Of a stretch of 43,553 nt of DNA, positions 17,387-24,784 are shown piece after piece. Location: positions 1 to 43,553 of the forward strand of contig CAIKWE010000025.1 of NCBI GenBank assembly GCA_903831085.1, in the 5' to 3' direction. The stretch's first letter is position 1. Each line of letters starts with the position of its first letter. A program made the position numbers and the translations under genes. A model generated the notes under the pieces. The model was not told the origin of the DNA and did no database searches. It saw only the letters and a list, made by a program, of their open reading frames with translations. Source of the stretch: an uncultured Verrucomicrobiota bacterium. Its GTDB lineage: Bacteria > Verrucomicrobiota > Kiritimatiellia > Kiritimatiellales > Tichowtungiaceae.

Positions 17387-18982
17387 ATGCTCAGTATTAA
17401 CGCAATTAAAGAAAAACTGATGATCAGAAGCCGGAAGAAGAAGGAGATTTTGATCAATATCGAACCGCTTGAAACCCGCGTGGTTGTTCTGGACGAAGGA
17501 CGTCTGGATAACTTCCACATCGAACGGGCAGAGGAGAACCGGCTGGTCGGCAGCATTTTTAAGGGAAAAATCCAGAACCTTGAGGACGGCTTGCAGGCGG
17601 CCTTTGTCGATATCGGCATGCAGAAAAACGCCTTCATTCACTACTGGGATATGATCCCGGAAGATGCCGCGCGGCTGGAAGAGCAGGAGGGAAACCGTAA
17701 TAGTGCCCGTCGCCGCCGGAAGTTCTCTCCGGGCGAAATGTCGAAGAAATTTCCCATCGGATCGGAAATTGTCGTGCAGGTCACCAAAGACGCTATCGGC
17801 ACCAAAGGCCCGCGCGTTACAGCCAACCTGAGCGTCCCGGGCCGTTATCTGGTGATGATGCCCGGCACCGGACTCAAAGGTATTTCCAAAAAAATCGGCG
17901 ATGCCAAAGAGCGCGTGCGGCTCAAGAAGATACTGGCCCGTTTGCCGATTCCCGAAACCATTGGCATCATCGTCCGCACCGCCGGTTCAGGCACCCGCAA
18001 AACCAGCTTTGTCCGTGATGCGCGCACTCTGATCGAGATCTGGAAAGAGATCGACAGCGGTATGCGGGAAAAACCGGCGCCATGTGTTCTCTATCAGGAG
18101 CCGAATCTAGCCGAACGCGTCGTGCGCGATTATCTCACGGAAGACATCGACCGCGTCTTCGTGGACGACCGGGATGCCTACGAAATGATCCGAAAAATGA
18201 TCGCCAAATATTCCCGACGCTCGCGTAACTGGGTGCAGCTCTACGGCGGGGAAGAACCGATGTTTGATTACTTCGATGTCGAAAAACAGATTGAATCGGT
18301 TTTCAGGCGCAAAGTATGGCTCAAATCCGGCGCCTACCTGATCTTCGACGAAACCGAGGCGCTGGTTGCTGTCGACGTCAATACCGGACGCCATAAAGGC
18401 GGAAGATCCGCAGAGGAGTCTATTCTATCCGTCAATACGGAAGCCGCCGACGAGGTGGCCCGCCAATTGCGCCTGCGCAACGTCGGCGGTCTGGTGGTCA
18501 TCGACTTCATCGACATGAAGAGCAAACGCGATCAGAACGTGGTTTATAAAACGCTCAAAGATGCGTTGCGCGAAGACCGCGCCCGCACCAACGTTCTTCC
18601 GATCTCTCAGCTCGGGCTGCTCGAAATGACCCGCCAGCGTTTTGAGGAAAGCGTTTACACAACCACATACGTCGAATGCGACTATTGTGCCGGCCGTGGA
18701 CGCGTCAAATCAGCGCTCACCATGAGCGTTGCGCTTCAACGCCGTCTATCCGCCGCGCTCCGTAAAGACCGGAAGGGTACCCATTCCATGAAGGTCACCG
18801 TCAATCCGGCGGTGCTGGATCGACTGCGCCGCGAAGACGAACAGATGCTCATCGACATGGAGAAAAAATTCCAGGGTCATCTCACCTTTGTTTCCGACCC
18901 GCACCTGCACATGGAGGCATTCACCATCACCAACGAACAGACTCATCAGGTGGTCTACTCCAGCATCGAAAGCGACAAGTAA
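17387..18982 (+). CDS. rng: Ribonuclease G/E family endoribonuclease
   Basis: A 531-residue RNase E/G family enzyme. An S1-like RNA-binding region lies at about 35-145 (GSIFKGKIQNLEDGLQAAFVDIG). The catalytic metal-binding aspartates are in ALVAVDVNTGRHKGG and VVIDFIDMKSKRDQ. The zinc-link motif is CDYCAGRGR (about 432-440). Size matches RNase G or the core of RNase E; there is no long C-terminal scaffold. Start has AAAGGAG. Its place after rodA repeats the mre-rng association known in many bacteria. Confidence 0.95.
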   Translation: MLSINAIKEKLMIRSRKKKEILINIEPLETRVVVLDEGRLDNFHIERAEENRLVGSIFKGKIQNLEDGLQAAFVDIGMQKNAFIHYWDMIPEDAARLEEQEGNRNSARRRRKFSPGEMSKKFPIGSEIVVQVTKDAIGTKGPRVTANLSVPGRYLVMMPGTGLKGISKKIGDAKERVRLKKILARLPIPETIGIIVRTAGSGTRKTSFVRDARTLIEIWKEIDSGMREKPAPCVLYQEPNLAERVVRDYLTEDIDRVFVDDRDAYEMIRKMIAKYSRRSRNWVQLYGGEEPMFDYFDVEKQIESVFRRKVWLKSGAYLIFDETEALVAVDVNTGRHKGGRSAEESILSVNTEAADEVARQLRLRNVGGLVVIDFIDMKSKRDQNVVYKTLKDALREDRARTNVLPISQLGLLEMTRQRFEESVYTTTYVECDYCAGRGRVKSALTMSVALQRRLSAALRKDRKGTHSMKVTVNPAVLDRLRREDEQMLIDMEKKFQGHLTFVSDPHLHMEAFTITNEQTHQVVYSSIESDK

Positions 18983-19017
18983 AGCCGTCCGCTCTTCGGA
19001 GCGGTTTAGACGGGGAA

Positions 19018-19046
19018 GGGCACCCTCTTCGGGGTGCCCTTTTTTG
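19018..19046 (+). terminator. Intrinsic terminator after rng
   Basis: Stem GGGCACCC / GGGTGCCC with loop around TCTTC, followed by a T6 run. It closes the mre-rng operon about 35 bp after the rng stop. Confidence 0.9.
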
Positions 19047-19341
19047 TAGTTCAAGAAAAGAATGTTGAGGTATCTTTTTCGCATCGGGCCGGGGCTCACC
19101 CTTCGCACTTCCTTAATAGAGTTGGAAATTTATATCACACCCATCCTTGCAATCATACGCTGCCCGTGACACATCCTTTGTTTGCAGCGGGGTGCTTCGC
19201 CAAACAATCCACATGTTCAGTGGTTTATTATTCCGATTCTCAAATCTTCCTTTGGTGCCGCTGTTGATAACTGAGTACTAGGAGCCGGTTATCGACAGGA
19301 AACCCTCAAAACACCACATCTTGTGTACCCCCCAACCGAGC
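19047..19341. other. Intergenic DNA flanking the dif-like site
   Basis: No gene is supported in these about 295 bases. An imperfect inverted repeat, CTGTTGATAAC (19261-19271) / GTTATCGACAG (19288-19298), includes two DnaA-box-like 9-mers in opposite orientation, each one base off TTATCCACA. The rest shows nothing recognisable. Confidence 0.4.
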
Positions 19342-19369
19342 ATTAGACATAAGATATATTATGCGACGT
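19342..19369 (-). other. attL: complete dif-like Xer recombination site
   Basis: XerD-side arm ATTAGACATAA, 6-bp spacer GATATA, XerC-side arm TTATGCGACGT. Read on the opposite strand, it matches E. coli dif at 20 of 28 positions, including the conserved TTATGCG and ACATAA cores. I infer a host-derived XerD arm and a phage-derived XerC arm. Confidence 0.85.
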
Positions 19370-19591
19370 GACTAAAAAACCCCTGAAAAACCATCACTTT
19401 TTAAAACGCGCGGCCTGAAAACCGCCCGAAAAAATAATTGAAAAAAAATTCATTTTTTACCCGCTCCGCCGCCATGCTTTCTAAGTATTTAATGTTTTTG
19501 ACTAGGATTACCAGCCAGCCGGACGGCGAAAAGTTCCTTGTTTTGCAATTTCTGCTATAGGTCATCGCGTCCGACTGGCTGGCTTAAATCA
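19370..19591. other. Provirus left-end non-coding region with a large inverted repeat
   Basis: AT-rich, no gene seen. A 15-bp inverted repeat (19511-19525 CCAGCCAGCCGGACG, and 19568-19582, one mismatch) brackets a 42-bp loop. It lies just after the last gene of the late operon, so it may act in termination, or as a structured element of the circular genome near the att site. Short A-runs and a GCGCGG palindrome occur around 19416. Confidence 0.5.
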
Positions 19592-20449
19592 TTAAAAAAT
19601 CCGCTTAATTCTTTTCGCCGGAAGCCCAAAAGCCCGGCTATAATTGCTCACCCCGTAAATTTTTGGCAAGCCCGTTGCCAGCGGATCTCCGCCGCTGGGC
19701 GTGTAATATGCCGTCGGGATTGACGGATAAGACCCGACGCCAGCCGGCGGCGTAGGCCAGCCGTCCGCCCCGGCCAATATGTACGCGGTGGCCGGAATTG
19801 CGCCAACATTTGAATCTTCTTCATCAAAAACGGCGAATGTATTTGGGTCAAATTCTGGGGCTGCGCCCGAAAAATAAATTGAAGCAAGGTTCGTGCAGTT
19901 TGCGAAAGCTCCCTCGTAAACAGAAGAAACCCCCGCGCCGGCCCTGATTTCAGCTAATCCAATGCAGCCCCAAAATACGCGGTCGGAAATAGTTGAAACG
20001 CCCGGCGGAATTGTGAAGCTTGATAGCCCGATGCATCCGGCGAAAGCGTAAATACCAATACTCTTTACGCTGTCCGGCATTGTTACGCCTGACAGCCCGC
20101 GGCAGCCATAAAACGCATAGCTGCCAAGGTTCGTAACTCCGCTTGGAATTGTGATGCTTGACAAAGAGATACACGCCTGAAATGACGCGAAGCCGATTTC
20201 TACAACATTCGTGCCGAAAGTGACGCTTGAAAGTGTTTCGTTATTTATAAACGCAAACTCGCCAATTTCAGTCACCGGCAACCCGTTTATATGGTCGGGA
20301 ATTGTGATTTCCGCCGGGCTGCCTGTCCAGTCGGTAATAGTGATCTGCGCGGAGTTTGTCACCCATATTAAATTTGCTTGACCGTATGCGCCCCCGAAAA
20401 GCCCGGCCAGCAGCAGCAGCAGCGCAAAGGTTTTCCGTGCCGGTTTCAT
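19592..20449 (-). CDS. Secreted BspA-type leucine-rich-repeat protein
   Basis: A 285-residue protein with a signal peptide (about 1-23, ending GAYGQ). About six LRR_5/BspA-type repeats of 23 residues follow, of the form ITIPSGVTNLGSYAFYGCRGLSS, covering roughly residues 45-200. The C-terminal part is Pro/Gly-rich. BspA repeats are common in surface adhesins and in some viruses. This is the last gene before attL and shares a one-base overlap with the preceding exported protein, so it is co-transcribed with phage late genes. It may be a virion spike, a host-surface modifier or a cargo (moron) gene; the sequence does not decide. Confidence 0.85.
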   Translation of the reverse strand: MKPARKTFALLLLLAGLFGGAYGQANLIWVTNSAQITITDWTGSPAEITIPDHINGLPVTEIGEFAFINNETLSSVTFGTNVVEIGFASFQACISLSSITIPSGVTNLGSYAFYGCRGLSGVTMPDSVKSIGIYAFAGCIGLSSFTIPPGVSTISDRVFWGCIGLAEIRAGAGVSSVYEGAFANCTNLASIYFSGAAPEFDPNTFAVFDEEDSNVGAIPATAYILAGADGWPTPPAGVGSYPSIPTAYYTPSGGDPLATGLPKIYGVSNYSRAFGLPAKRIKRIF

Positions 20450-20901
20450 TATTGCAGCTCAATGGAAACGCCCGGAGCCAGTTCAAAAGAGTTCGTCGTT
20501 AAGGCCGAATCACAAAGAGAGCGCACAACATAGCCGGAGTTTGTCGGCTGGGTTTGGGTAAATTCGCCCGGCGTTGCTGAAATAAAAACGGGCAGGCCCG
20601 GCGTTAGGCCTTGCGCCGTTATCATGCCGCCCTTCTGCATCCCCCGCGCGCTATTGGTTGACAACGCGACGGCCAGTAACCCGGAACAGCTTGCCGGGTT
20701 TGTGGAACAGGCCAACGCCCAGCCATTCGTTACGAAAGAATACAGCTTTCCGGCGGCTGTGCTGTTTGTCGAAAGGTACACCACCCCGGCGGACAGCTTC
20801 CAGCGGTCAATCTCCCGTTGTCCGAATGGATTAAAAAGGCCGCTCTGCCCGAATACCGGGAAAGCAGCCAAGACCAACAAAACAAGCACCCGTTTTTTCA
20901 T
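20449..20901 (-). CDS. Small exported protein of the provirus late operon
   Basis: Starts at the ATG at 20901, which has GGGGA upstream and overlaps the preceding stop (ATGA). The product is 150 residues: signal peptide MKKRVLVLLVLAAFPVFGQ, then a mature part beginning SGLFNPFGQRE. The middle is beta-rich, with many Ser/Thr/Asn (VYLSTNSTAAGKLYSFVTNG). No family recognised. The mature N-terminus SGLFNPF resembles SSLFNVPY of the 312-residue exported protein in the same operon, suggesting a shared sorting or anchoring signal. Possibly a surface or virion-associated protein. Confidence 0.75.
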   Translation of the reverse strand: MKKRVLVLLVLAAFPVFGQSGLFNPFGQREIDRWKLSAGVVYLSTNSTAAGKLYSFVTNGWALACSTNPASCSGLLAVALSTNSARGMQKGGMITAQGLTPGLPVFISATPGEFTQTQPTNSGYVVRSLCDSALTTNSFELAPGVSIELQ

Positions 20902-21128
20902 TCCCCTGCCCCGATCATTACACCGGGCGGCAACCATAGCGGCCCAGTTCGCTTCATTTCGCCTTGCGGCGGGTTTGCGTCATAAATTGCGTCTGCTATC
21001 CAAGCACCTTCGGGCGCGACTTCGTAAACAGCGGCGCGGTTAAAAGTCGCGCTGGGCTTTTGTGTCGCGCACCCACTTCCGAAAACGAGCAAGCCCGGCA
21101 AGATTATTAGGAATAGTTTTGATTTCAC
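20898..21128 (-). CDS. Small lipoprotein, candidate outer-membrane spanin
   Basis: 76 residues, GTG start with a purine-rich AAAGGCGG upstream. Lipobox LVFGSGC (Cys20) marks it as a lipoprotein. The mature part is short and Pro-rich near the end (NPPQG, WLPPG). Its first 89 bases overlap the end of the upstream 61-residue membrane gene in another frame. A small lipoprotein gene nested into a single-helix membrane protein gene is how Rz/Rz1 spanins are arranged. Function inferred from this arrangement only. Confidence 0.7.
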   Translation of the reverse strand: MKSKLFLIILPGLLVFGSGCATQKPSATFNRAAVYEVAPEGAWIADAIYDANPPQGEMKRTGPLWLPPGVMIGAGE

Positions 21129-21225
21129 TCTCTGCCGCCTTTCGTTTGTCGCGCCGGTCTAAAATAAGCCCGATCACCGCAACCAGCGCGGCTATTACCG
21201 CCGCGCCTATTTCTGCCCCGTTCAT
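21040..21225 (-). CDS. Single-helix membrane protein, candidate inner-membrane spanin
   Basis: 61 residues: membrane helix at about 5-22 (EIGAAVIAALVAVIGLIL), then a basic, helical tail. The ATG overlaps the holin-like stop (ATGA). It overlaps the following lipoprotein gene by 89 bases. It is short for an i-spanin, so the assignment is tentative. Confidence 0.6.
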   Translation of the reverse strand: MNGAEIGAAVIAALVAVIGLILDRRDKRKAAESEIKTIPNNLAGLARFRKWVRDTKAQRDF

Positions 21226-21395
21226 TTTGTCGCGTCGGCGGCCTTAATTAGCCCCCAGCATACAACGGCGGCAGGAATTAACGCCTGCCAGTTGGCAACG
21301 GTTTCCGGGTTGCTGTCCATCGCTGCCGAAATTTGCGAAAGCACCACGGCCAAAAATGCCGCAACGCCCGCCAATGTTGTTTTCCAGTTTTTCAT
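21222..21395 (-). CDS. Holin-like protein
   Basis: 57 residues with two hydrophobic segments: WKTTLAGVAAFLAVVLSQI (about 4-22) and WQALIPAAVVCWGLIKA (about 36-52). The layout KNWKTTLAGVAAFL...PETVANWQALIP...GLIKAADA closely follows small phage holins that begin with a K-x-W-K-T-T segment. A GAAAGGAAG-like purine stretch precedes the ATG at 21395. It would make the inner-membrane lesion for lysis. No endolysin is recognisable nearby. Confidence 0.7.
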   Translation of the reverse strand: MKNWKTTLAGVAAFLAVVLSQISAAMDSNPETVANWQALIPAAVVCWGLIKAADATK

Positions 21396-21411
21396 AGTCC
21401 GCTTCCTTTCG

Positions 21412-21591
21412 TTATTCGTGAACCTTTCCGCACTCCGTATGCAGCGCGCGGTCTGTCACGTGCTGCCGCATTTCGTCATTTAAATTTTTAACCCATCCTT
21501 TCAGGTCGTACAAAATATAGACTATGCAGCCGTTAAGCCCGGCCAGCAACGCCCCTAAAAAAATAAGCCCGATCTCAAAGCCAAGACTCAT
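21412..21591 (-). CDS. Small membrane protein in lysis/late region
   Basis: 59 residues read directly from the bases: membrane helix at about 5-28 (FEIGLIFLGALLAGLNGCIVYILY), then an amphipathic helix and a C-terminus with His and Cys (HVTDRALHTECGKVHE). GAGG lies 8 bases before the ATG. It sits 16 bp before the holin-like gene. It could be a second holin/antiholin or a virion membrane protein. Confidence 0.65.
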   Translation of the reverse strand: MSLGFEIGLIFLGALLAGLNGCIVYILYDLKGWVKNLNDEMRQHVTDRALHTECGKVHE

Positions 21592-21593
21592 TT

Positions 21594-21839
21594 TTAAAAC
21601 CTCGCCGCAAAGTGTTTAATTTCCTTGCGGAATATGAACGCCAGCACCCCGGCCCCGGCCAGCACCGCCGCCACAGCAAATATGGGCTTAGAAACCGCGC
21701 TGGCTGTCGGCTGTACGATCTCGCCAAGCCCCTGCCCTATCGTATCGGCAAGCTGAATTGTTGCCTGTCGCGTTTCTTCCGGCAGCGCGCCGAAAAAATC
21801 TTGCCACCATACCCGGTCAAATGTTTTTGCTGCCGCCAT
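21594..21839 (-). CDS. Tail-anchored small membrane protein (provirus)
   Basis: 81 residues. The soluble N-terminal part (about 1-50) contains WWQDFFGALPEETRQA; a membrane helix follows at about 52-72 (PIFAVAAVLAGAGVLAFIF), with a basic end. The same plan (soluble head, C-terminal helix, basic tail) recurs in the 94-, 71- and 156-residue proteins of this operon, suggesting membrane-anchored virion components. Its start abuts the stop of the 312-residue gene. Confidence 0.7.
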   Translation of the reverse strand: MAAAKTFDRVWWQDFFGALPEETRQATIQLADTIGQGLGEIVQPTASAVSKPIFAVAAVLAGAGVLAFIFRKEIKHFAARF

Positions 21840-22777
21840 TATCGCACCCCGTTCGTTGGAATTTTATCTACCCATTCAACAAGACAATTAAACCAAACCG
21901 GGTCGCCCGCCGGAGTCGAGTACCAGCCGCGCCCGTTTGAAAGTAAACACATCCATTTTATGTCGGGGTTTGCGGGCTTCATCCATTTTTGCCCCTGCCG
22001 CAACGGGTAAACCTCTATCGCGGACGCTTCATTAGAGCTAGTCGCGCTAACGCTCATTATGGTTGCAGATTGGATTTCCGAAGCTGCGTTAGTTGTGTAT
22101 GTTATAGTCCAGAAATTGGTTTCCTGCGTTGACGTTACGATAGAATTTGTGAACGCTGGAGAATTGTACGCTATAGAAGCCCCGGTTTTAATTTGCCACA
22201 CCGTTCCGCTTCCCGAATAGACATATTCGAAAGACCCGGTTCCGGTTGGAGCGGTGTATTGATTTTTATAAAAGCGCGGCATACCGGCAGAGCTTCCCAT
22301 CGCCACAAAATTTGATCCCTTCCAAGTTACCCGCGAAGGATAATTCGTTAGGGAAAGAACGCCCTGCCAAGCAACGTAGCTGCCGCTTGCGTTTGTTACT
22401 ACCGCATACGTCCAATTTGTGACGCAATACGTTGACCCGGCGTTTCGCAGCAGGCTTGCGGGCCAGTTCGCCCCGCTGCGCTGGTAAAATACCACGGCTG
22501 CGCTTTGCGCGTTGGTTGTCACGCTGGAAAACTCAAAGAGAATCGGGTTTGTGTACGCGCCCGATTGATCTACCGCCGCAAGGTAAAAATCACAGTACCG
22601 CAAAGCGCGGTTTGTATTAGCTATAACTGTTCCATTTGTGGAAACCAGCGTTTGCGCCGGTTCCACGGTAGGGATTAAAACGCGCGGCTGCGGCCTATAG
22701 GGTACGTTGAACAGGCTAGACTGCCCGAAGGCCTGCCCGGACAGCATCAAAGCCAGTATGACGGCAAAGCAACGCAT
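21839..22777 (-). CDS. Large exported protein of the provirus
   Basis: 312 residues with a signal peptide (about 1-19, MRCFAVILALMLSGQAFGQ). A Thr/Asn/Ser-rich, beta-predicted mature chain has repeated TNxS/TNA motifs (VTNWTYAVVTNASG, FWTITYTTNAASEIQ). No family recognised. The WYSTPAGDPVWFNCLVEWVDKIP end is distinctive. Its place between a jelly-roll-like minor protein and tail-anchored membrane proteins suggests a virion or receptor-binding role. A Sec signal on a structural protein of an icosahedral phage would be unusual, and a host-surface protein is an alternative. Confidence 0.75.
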   Translation of the reverse strand: MRCFAVILALMLSGQAFGQSSLFNVPYRPQPRVLIPTVEPAQTLVSTNGTVIANTNRALRYCDFYLAAVDQSGAYTNPILFEFSSVTTNAQSAAVVFYQRSGANWPASLLRNAGSTYCVTNWTYAVVTNASGSYVAWQGVLSLTNYPSRVTWKGSNFVAMGSSAGMPRFYKNQYTAPTGTGSFEYVYSGSGTVWQIKTGASIAYNSPAFTNSIVTSTQETNFWTITYTTNAASEIQSATIMSVSATSSNEASAIEVYPLRQGQKWMKPANPDIKWMCLLSNGRGWYSTPAGDPVWFNCLVEWVDKIPTNGVR

Positions 22778-22778
22778 T

Positions 22779-23408
22779 TTATACCGTTTTAAGAATGTTG
22801 ACCACGGAAAGAACGCTGGCGGCTTCTTCGGCCATGAAATAAACCGCGCCCCAGCAATTTATGACGGCAGAGCCGCCAGGCAGGATACACAAGCCGCGCT
22901 TTGTGGCCGGGTCTGTGTTTTCATCCCCCCACCATATCGGGTAATCGCCGTTATTCTGAACAATACGCTCTTTGATAAGCAGGTTTGAAGCAAGCACCGT
23001 GTGCGCATCCGTTGCGACTGCATACGCCGCCGGTGAAGCCAGCGCCGGGGCGGATAAATCCATTTGAAGCCAGCCGGTGACAACGGCGCGGGTATCAAGC
23101 GGAGTTCCCAGCGCAAGAGAAAAGGTAATCAGCATATCCTGATCTGGTGACGGGTTGTGAAATTCTACATACCGGAAAACGGCAGGAATGAGCGTTGTAC
23201 CGTCGGCAGATAGCCGGACGGCGGGCAGCCCTATCCCGGCAGGAATTGCCGTTGACGTTCCGCTATCCGCCGAAACAATAGGGTCAAGCGTTAGCGAGTT
23301 GGTCAGAACGGAAATGAAAGACCCGGTAAAGTTGACGCGCTTTGTTGCAAGCGGGGCCAACGTCAGCGGCAGTTTTAACATTTGCAGATTGATTGAGCTA
23401 TTATCCAT
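22779..23408 (-). CDS. Probable minor capsid / vertex jelly-roll protein
   Basis: 209 residues, beta-rich and without signal or membrane helix. The C-terminal third has ERIVQNNGDYPIWWGDENTDPATKRGLCILPGGSAVINC. This has the I-x-N-x-G-x-x-P-(V/I)-x-x-G-x-x-x-V...G-x-x-L-x-P-G pattern often seen in small viral jelly-roll spike or penton proteins. The N-terminal half is also strand-forming. It lies two genes after the capsid block and starts at the stop of the 156-residue gene. Function is inferred from pattern and place. Confidence 0.6.
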   Translation of the reverse strand: MDNSSINLQMLKLPLTLAPLATKRVNFTGSFISVLTNSLTLDPIVSADSGTSTAIPAGIGLPAVRLSADGTTLIPAVFRYVEFHNPSPDQDMLITFSLALGTPLDTRAVVTGWLQMDLSAPALASPAAYAVATDAHTVLASNLLIKERIVQNNGDYPIWWGDENTDPATKRGLCILPGGSAVINCWGAVYFMAEEAASVLSVVNILKTV

Positions 23409-23878
23409 TATTTGCTTCTCCGTTTTCCGCGCTTCAAAATAACTACCGGCGCGACAATTACCAAAGCAGCAAGCGCGGCGAAAGCCAGCCGCCCGGCGTT
23501 GGTTTGTATGAAATTCAAAAACGGGCTTGTTTTAGCCGCCGCAAGCGTTTCCGTTGTCTGGTCGGCCAGTTTTAGATCAGGGTTTCGCCCGGCGGAAAGC
23601 GTCATAAAGTTGTTCGCATTATTGCCCAGCACGGCCACGGCGGACAGCAGCAGGTCGGCGGTGTTTTTGTCGAGTTGCTGCAAAACTGCGCTGGCCCCGT
23701 CGCCCAAAGAAAGAATGGTGCCGCCGTTGGAGCCTGTGGAAAGGTTCGTTGACGTATCGAGCGCGTAAAGCTGCCCCTCTGCGCCAACAGCAATACCGCC
23801 GCCGGTTGCTGTGGTGTCTTTTTGGGTGTTGGTTGTCTCTTGTGCCGACTCTGTGGAACTGGATGAACCGCCGCCCAT
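23408..23878 (-). CDS. Tail-anchored virion-type membrane protein
   Basis: 156 residues. A Gly/Ser/Thr-rich N-terminus (GGGSSSSTESAQE) is followed by a soluble domain with a helix around LQQLDKNTADLLLSAVAVLG. A C-terminal membrane helix (about 128-150, LAFAALAALVIVAPVVILK) and a very basic end GKRRSK complete it. Likely a membrane-bound virion component. Starts one base after the stop of the GNAT-like gene. Confidence 0.7.
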   Translation of the reverse strand: MGGGSSSSTESAQETTNTQKDTTATGGGIAVGAEGQLYALDTSTNLSTGSNGGTILSLGDGASAVLQQLDKNTADLLLSAVAVLGNNANNFMTLSAGRNPDLKLADQTTETLAAAKTSPFLNFIQTNAGRLAFAALAALVIVAPVVILKRGKRRSK

Positions 23879-23879
23879 T

Positions 23880-24308
23880 TTAGACCCCTATCGAAAAAAT
23901 TGCCTCTTGAAACTCATATCCGTTTCGCTCAATAAGCCTATCCATGCCGCGCCGCCGGGTATGTATCTCAACCCGGCTGCACCCGCATTTTCTCGCAATC
24001 GCTTTGACCGTATCTTTGAGCGTCAACATAAAAGAAAATCCTTCTTCCTCTTTCAGCGCGACTCCGTGGATAATCAACAGGTGCCGCTGCCCGCTATACT
24101 GCAAGGCCCATCGCGCCGTAAAAATCCCGATCTGCTCCCACTCATCGCGCACTTCAAAAAGCGTTAAGCGGTTCGCCTTGATCTCTTGCTCAATATAGTC
24201 AAGCACTTCCGGGCCGCCCGGTTCGGCGCGCGCTATCATTCCTCGCGCGCCTTCAAACCACGGCACCGGCTTTGCGGTTATTTTTTGCGCTTCCTCGTTT
24301 TCCGCCAT
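23880..24308 (-). CDS. GNAT-like phage protein
   Basis: 142 residues from the ATG at 24308 (GGGGGC ribosome-binding site; a TTG two codons upstream is less likely). It has the alternation of strands seen in a group of phage acetyltransferase-fold proteins: IGIFTARWALQYSGQRHLLIIHGVAL, then LKDTVKAIARKCGCSRVEIHTRRRGMDRLIERNGYEFQEAIF. The GC-x-x-V-E-I-x-x-R-x-G-x-x-R-x-L-x-x-x-G-Y motif is the best-known part of that group, commonly encoded near structural genes. Catalytic activity is unproven. It overlaps the end of the 71-residue gene. Confidence 0.65.
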   Translation of the reverse strand: MAENEEAQKITAKPVPWFEGARGMIARAEPGGPEVLDYIEQEIKANRLTLFEVRDEWEQIGIFTARWALQYSGQRHLLIIHGVALKEEEGFSFMLTLKDTVKAIARKCGCSRVEIHTRRRGMDRLIERNGYEFQEAIFSIGV

Positions 24309-24493
24309 AGCCAAAAGCCCCCGGCAAGCAAGGCTGCGCCCAAAATAACAGAAGAAAGCCCGCCGCCGCGCCCGCCGTCCATGATTACCTTAGAACCAAA
24401 GACAGCCGCCCCGCCGTACTGCGCCCCGGTATCACCGGAGCGCGACGCTGCGCTTGACGCAAAATCAAGGCTTGGAACGGGTGCAGCAGGCAT
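24278..24493 (-). CDS. Small Gly-rich membrane protein (provirus)
   Basis: 71 residues: soluble Ala/Ser/Gly-rich part, then a membrane helix at about 46-63 (LSSVILGAALLAGGFWLW) and a strongly basic end RKTRKRKK. Its N-terminus PAAPVPSLDFASSAASRSGD is low complexity. Typical of virion-membrane proteins of tailless phages. Ribosome-binding region GGAGGAAGT before the ATG. Confidence 0.7.
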   Translation of the reverse strand: MPAAPVPSLDFASSAASRSGDTGAQYGGAAVFGSKVIMDGGRGGGLSSVILGAALLAGGFWLWRKTRKRKK

Positions 24494-24496
24494 TTT

Positions 24497-24781
24497 TTAC
24501 TTCCTCCGCGAAAGAATTAGCGCAACGATCAAAAGAGCAGCAGAGCCGATACCAACGGGCAAGGCCCAGCTTGGAATTTTAGAAGCGGAAGCGGCTTTCG
24601 CCGCCGCCGCCTGCTTTTGCTGTTCGGCTGTCATTTTGCTGTTTGCGTAGTTCGCCGCCGCTTCAAGCGCGGCCTGCGCCCCGTCGCTGTCAAGCAGGTC
24701 GGTTGCGGCCCCGGTGACTCCGCTAAAAACGTCGCCAACGGTGCCGGACACTCCGCCCCAAGCGTCAGAAAGCCAGCTCAT
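24497..24781 (-). CDS. Small membrane protein next to capsid gene
   Basis: 94 residues. An N-terminal Trp/Gly/Val-rich segment (SWLSDAWGGVSGTVGDVFSGV) is followed by an Ala/Gln-rich helix (about 35-65). A C-terminal membrane helix (about 72-90, ALPVGIGSAALLIVALIL) ends SRRK. It directly follows the capsid gene (3-bp gap). Likely a virion membrane protein. Confidence 0.7.
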   Translation of the reverse strand: MSWLSDAWGGVSGTVGDVFSGVTGAATDLLDSDGAQAALEAAANYANSKMTAEQQKQAAAAKAASASKIPSWALPVGIGSAALLIVALILSRRK

Positions 24782-24784
24782 GGT

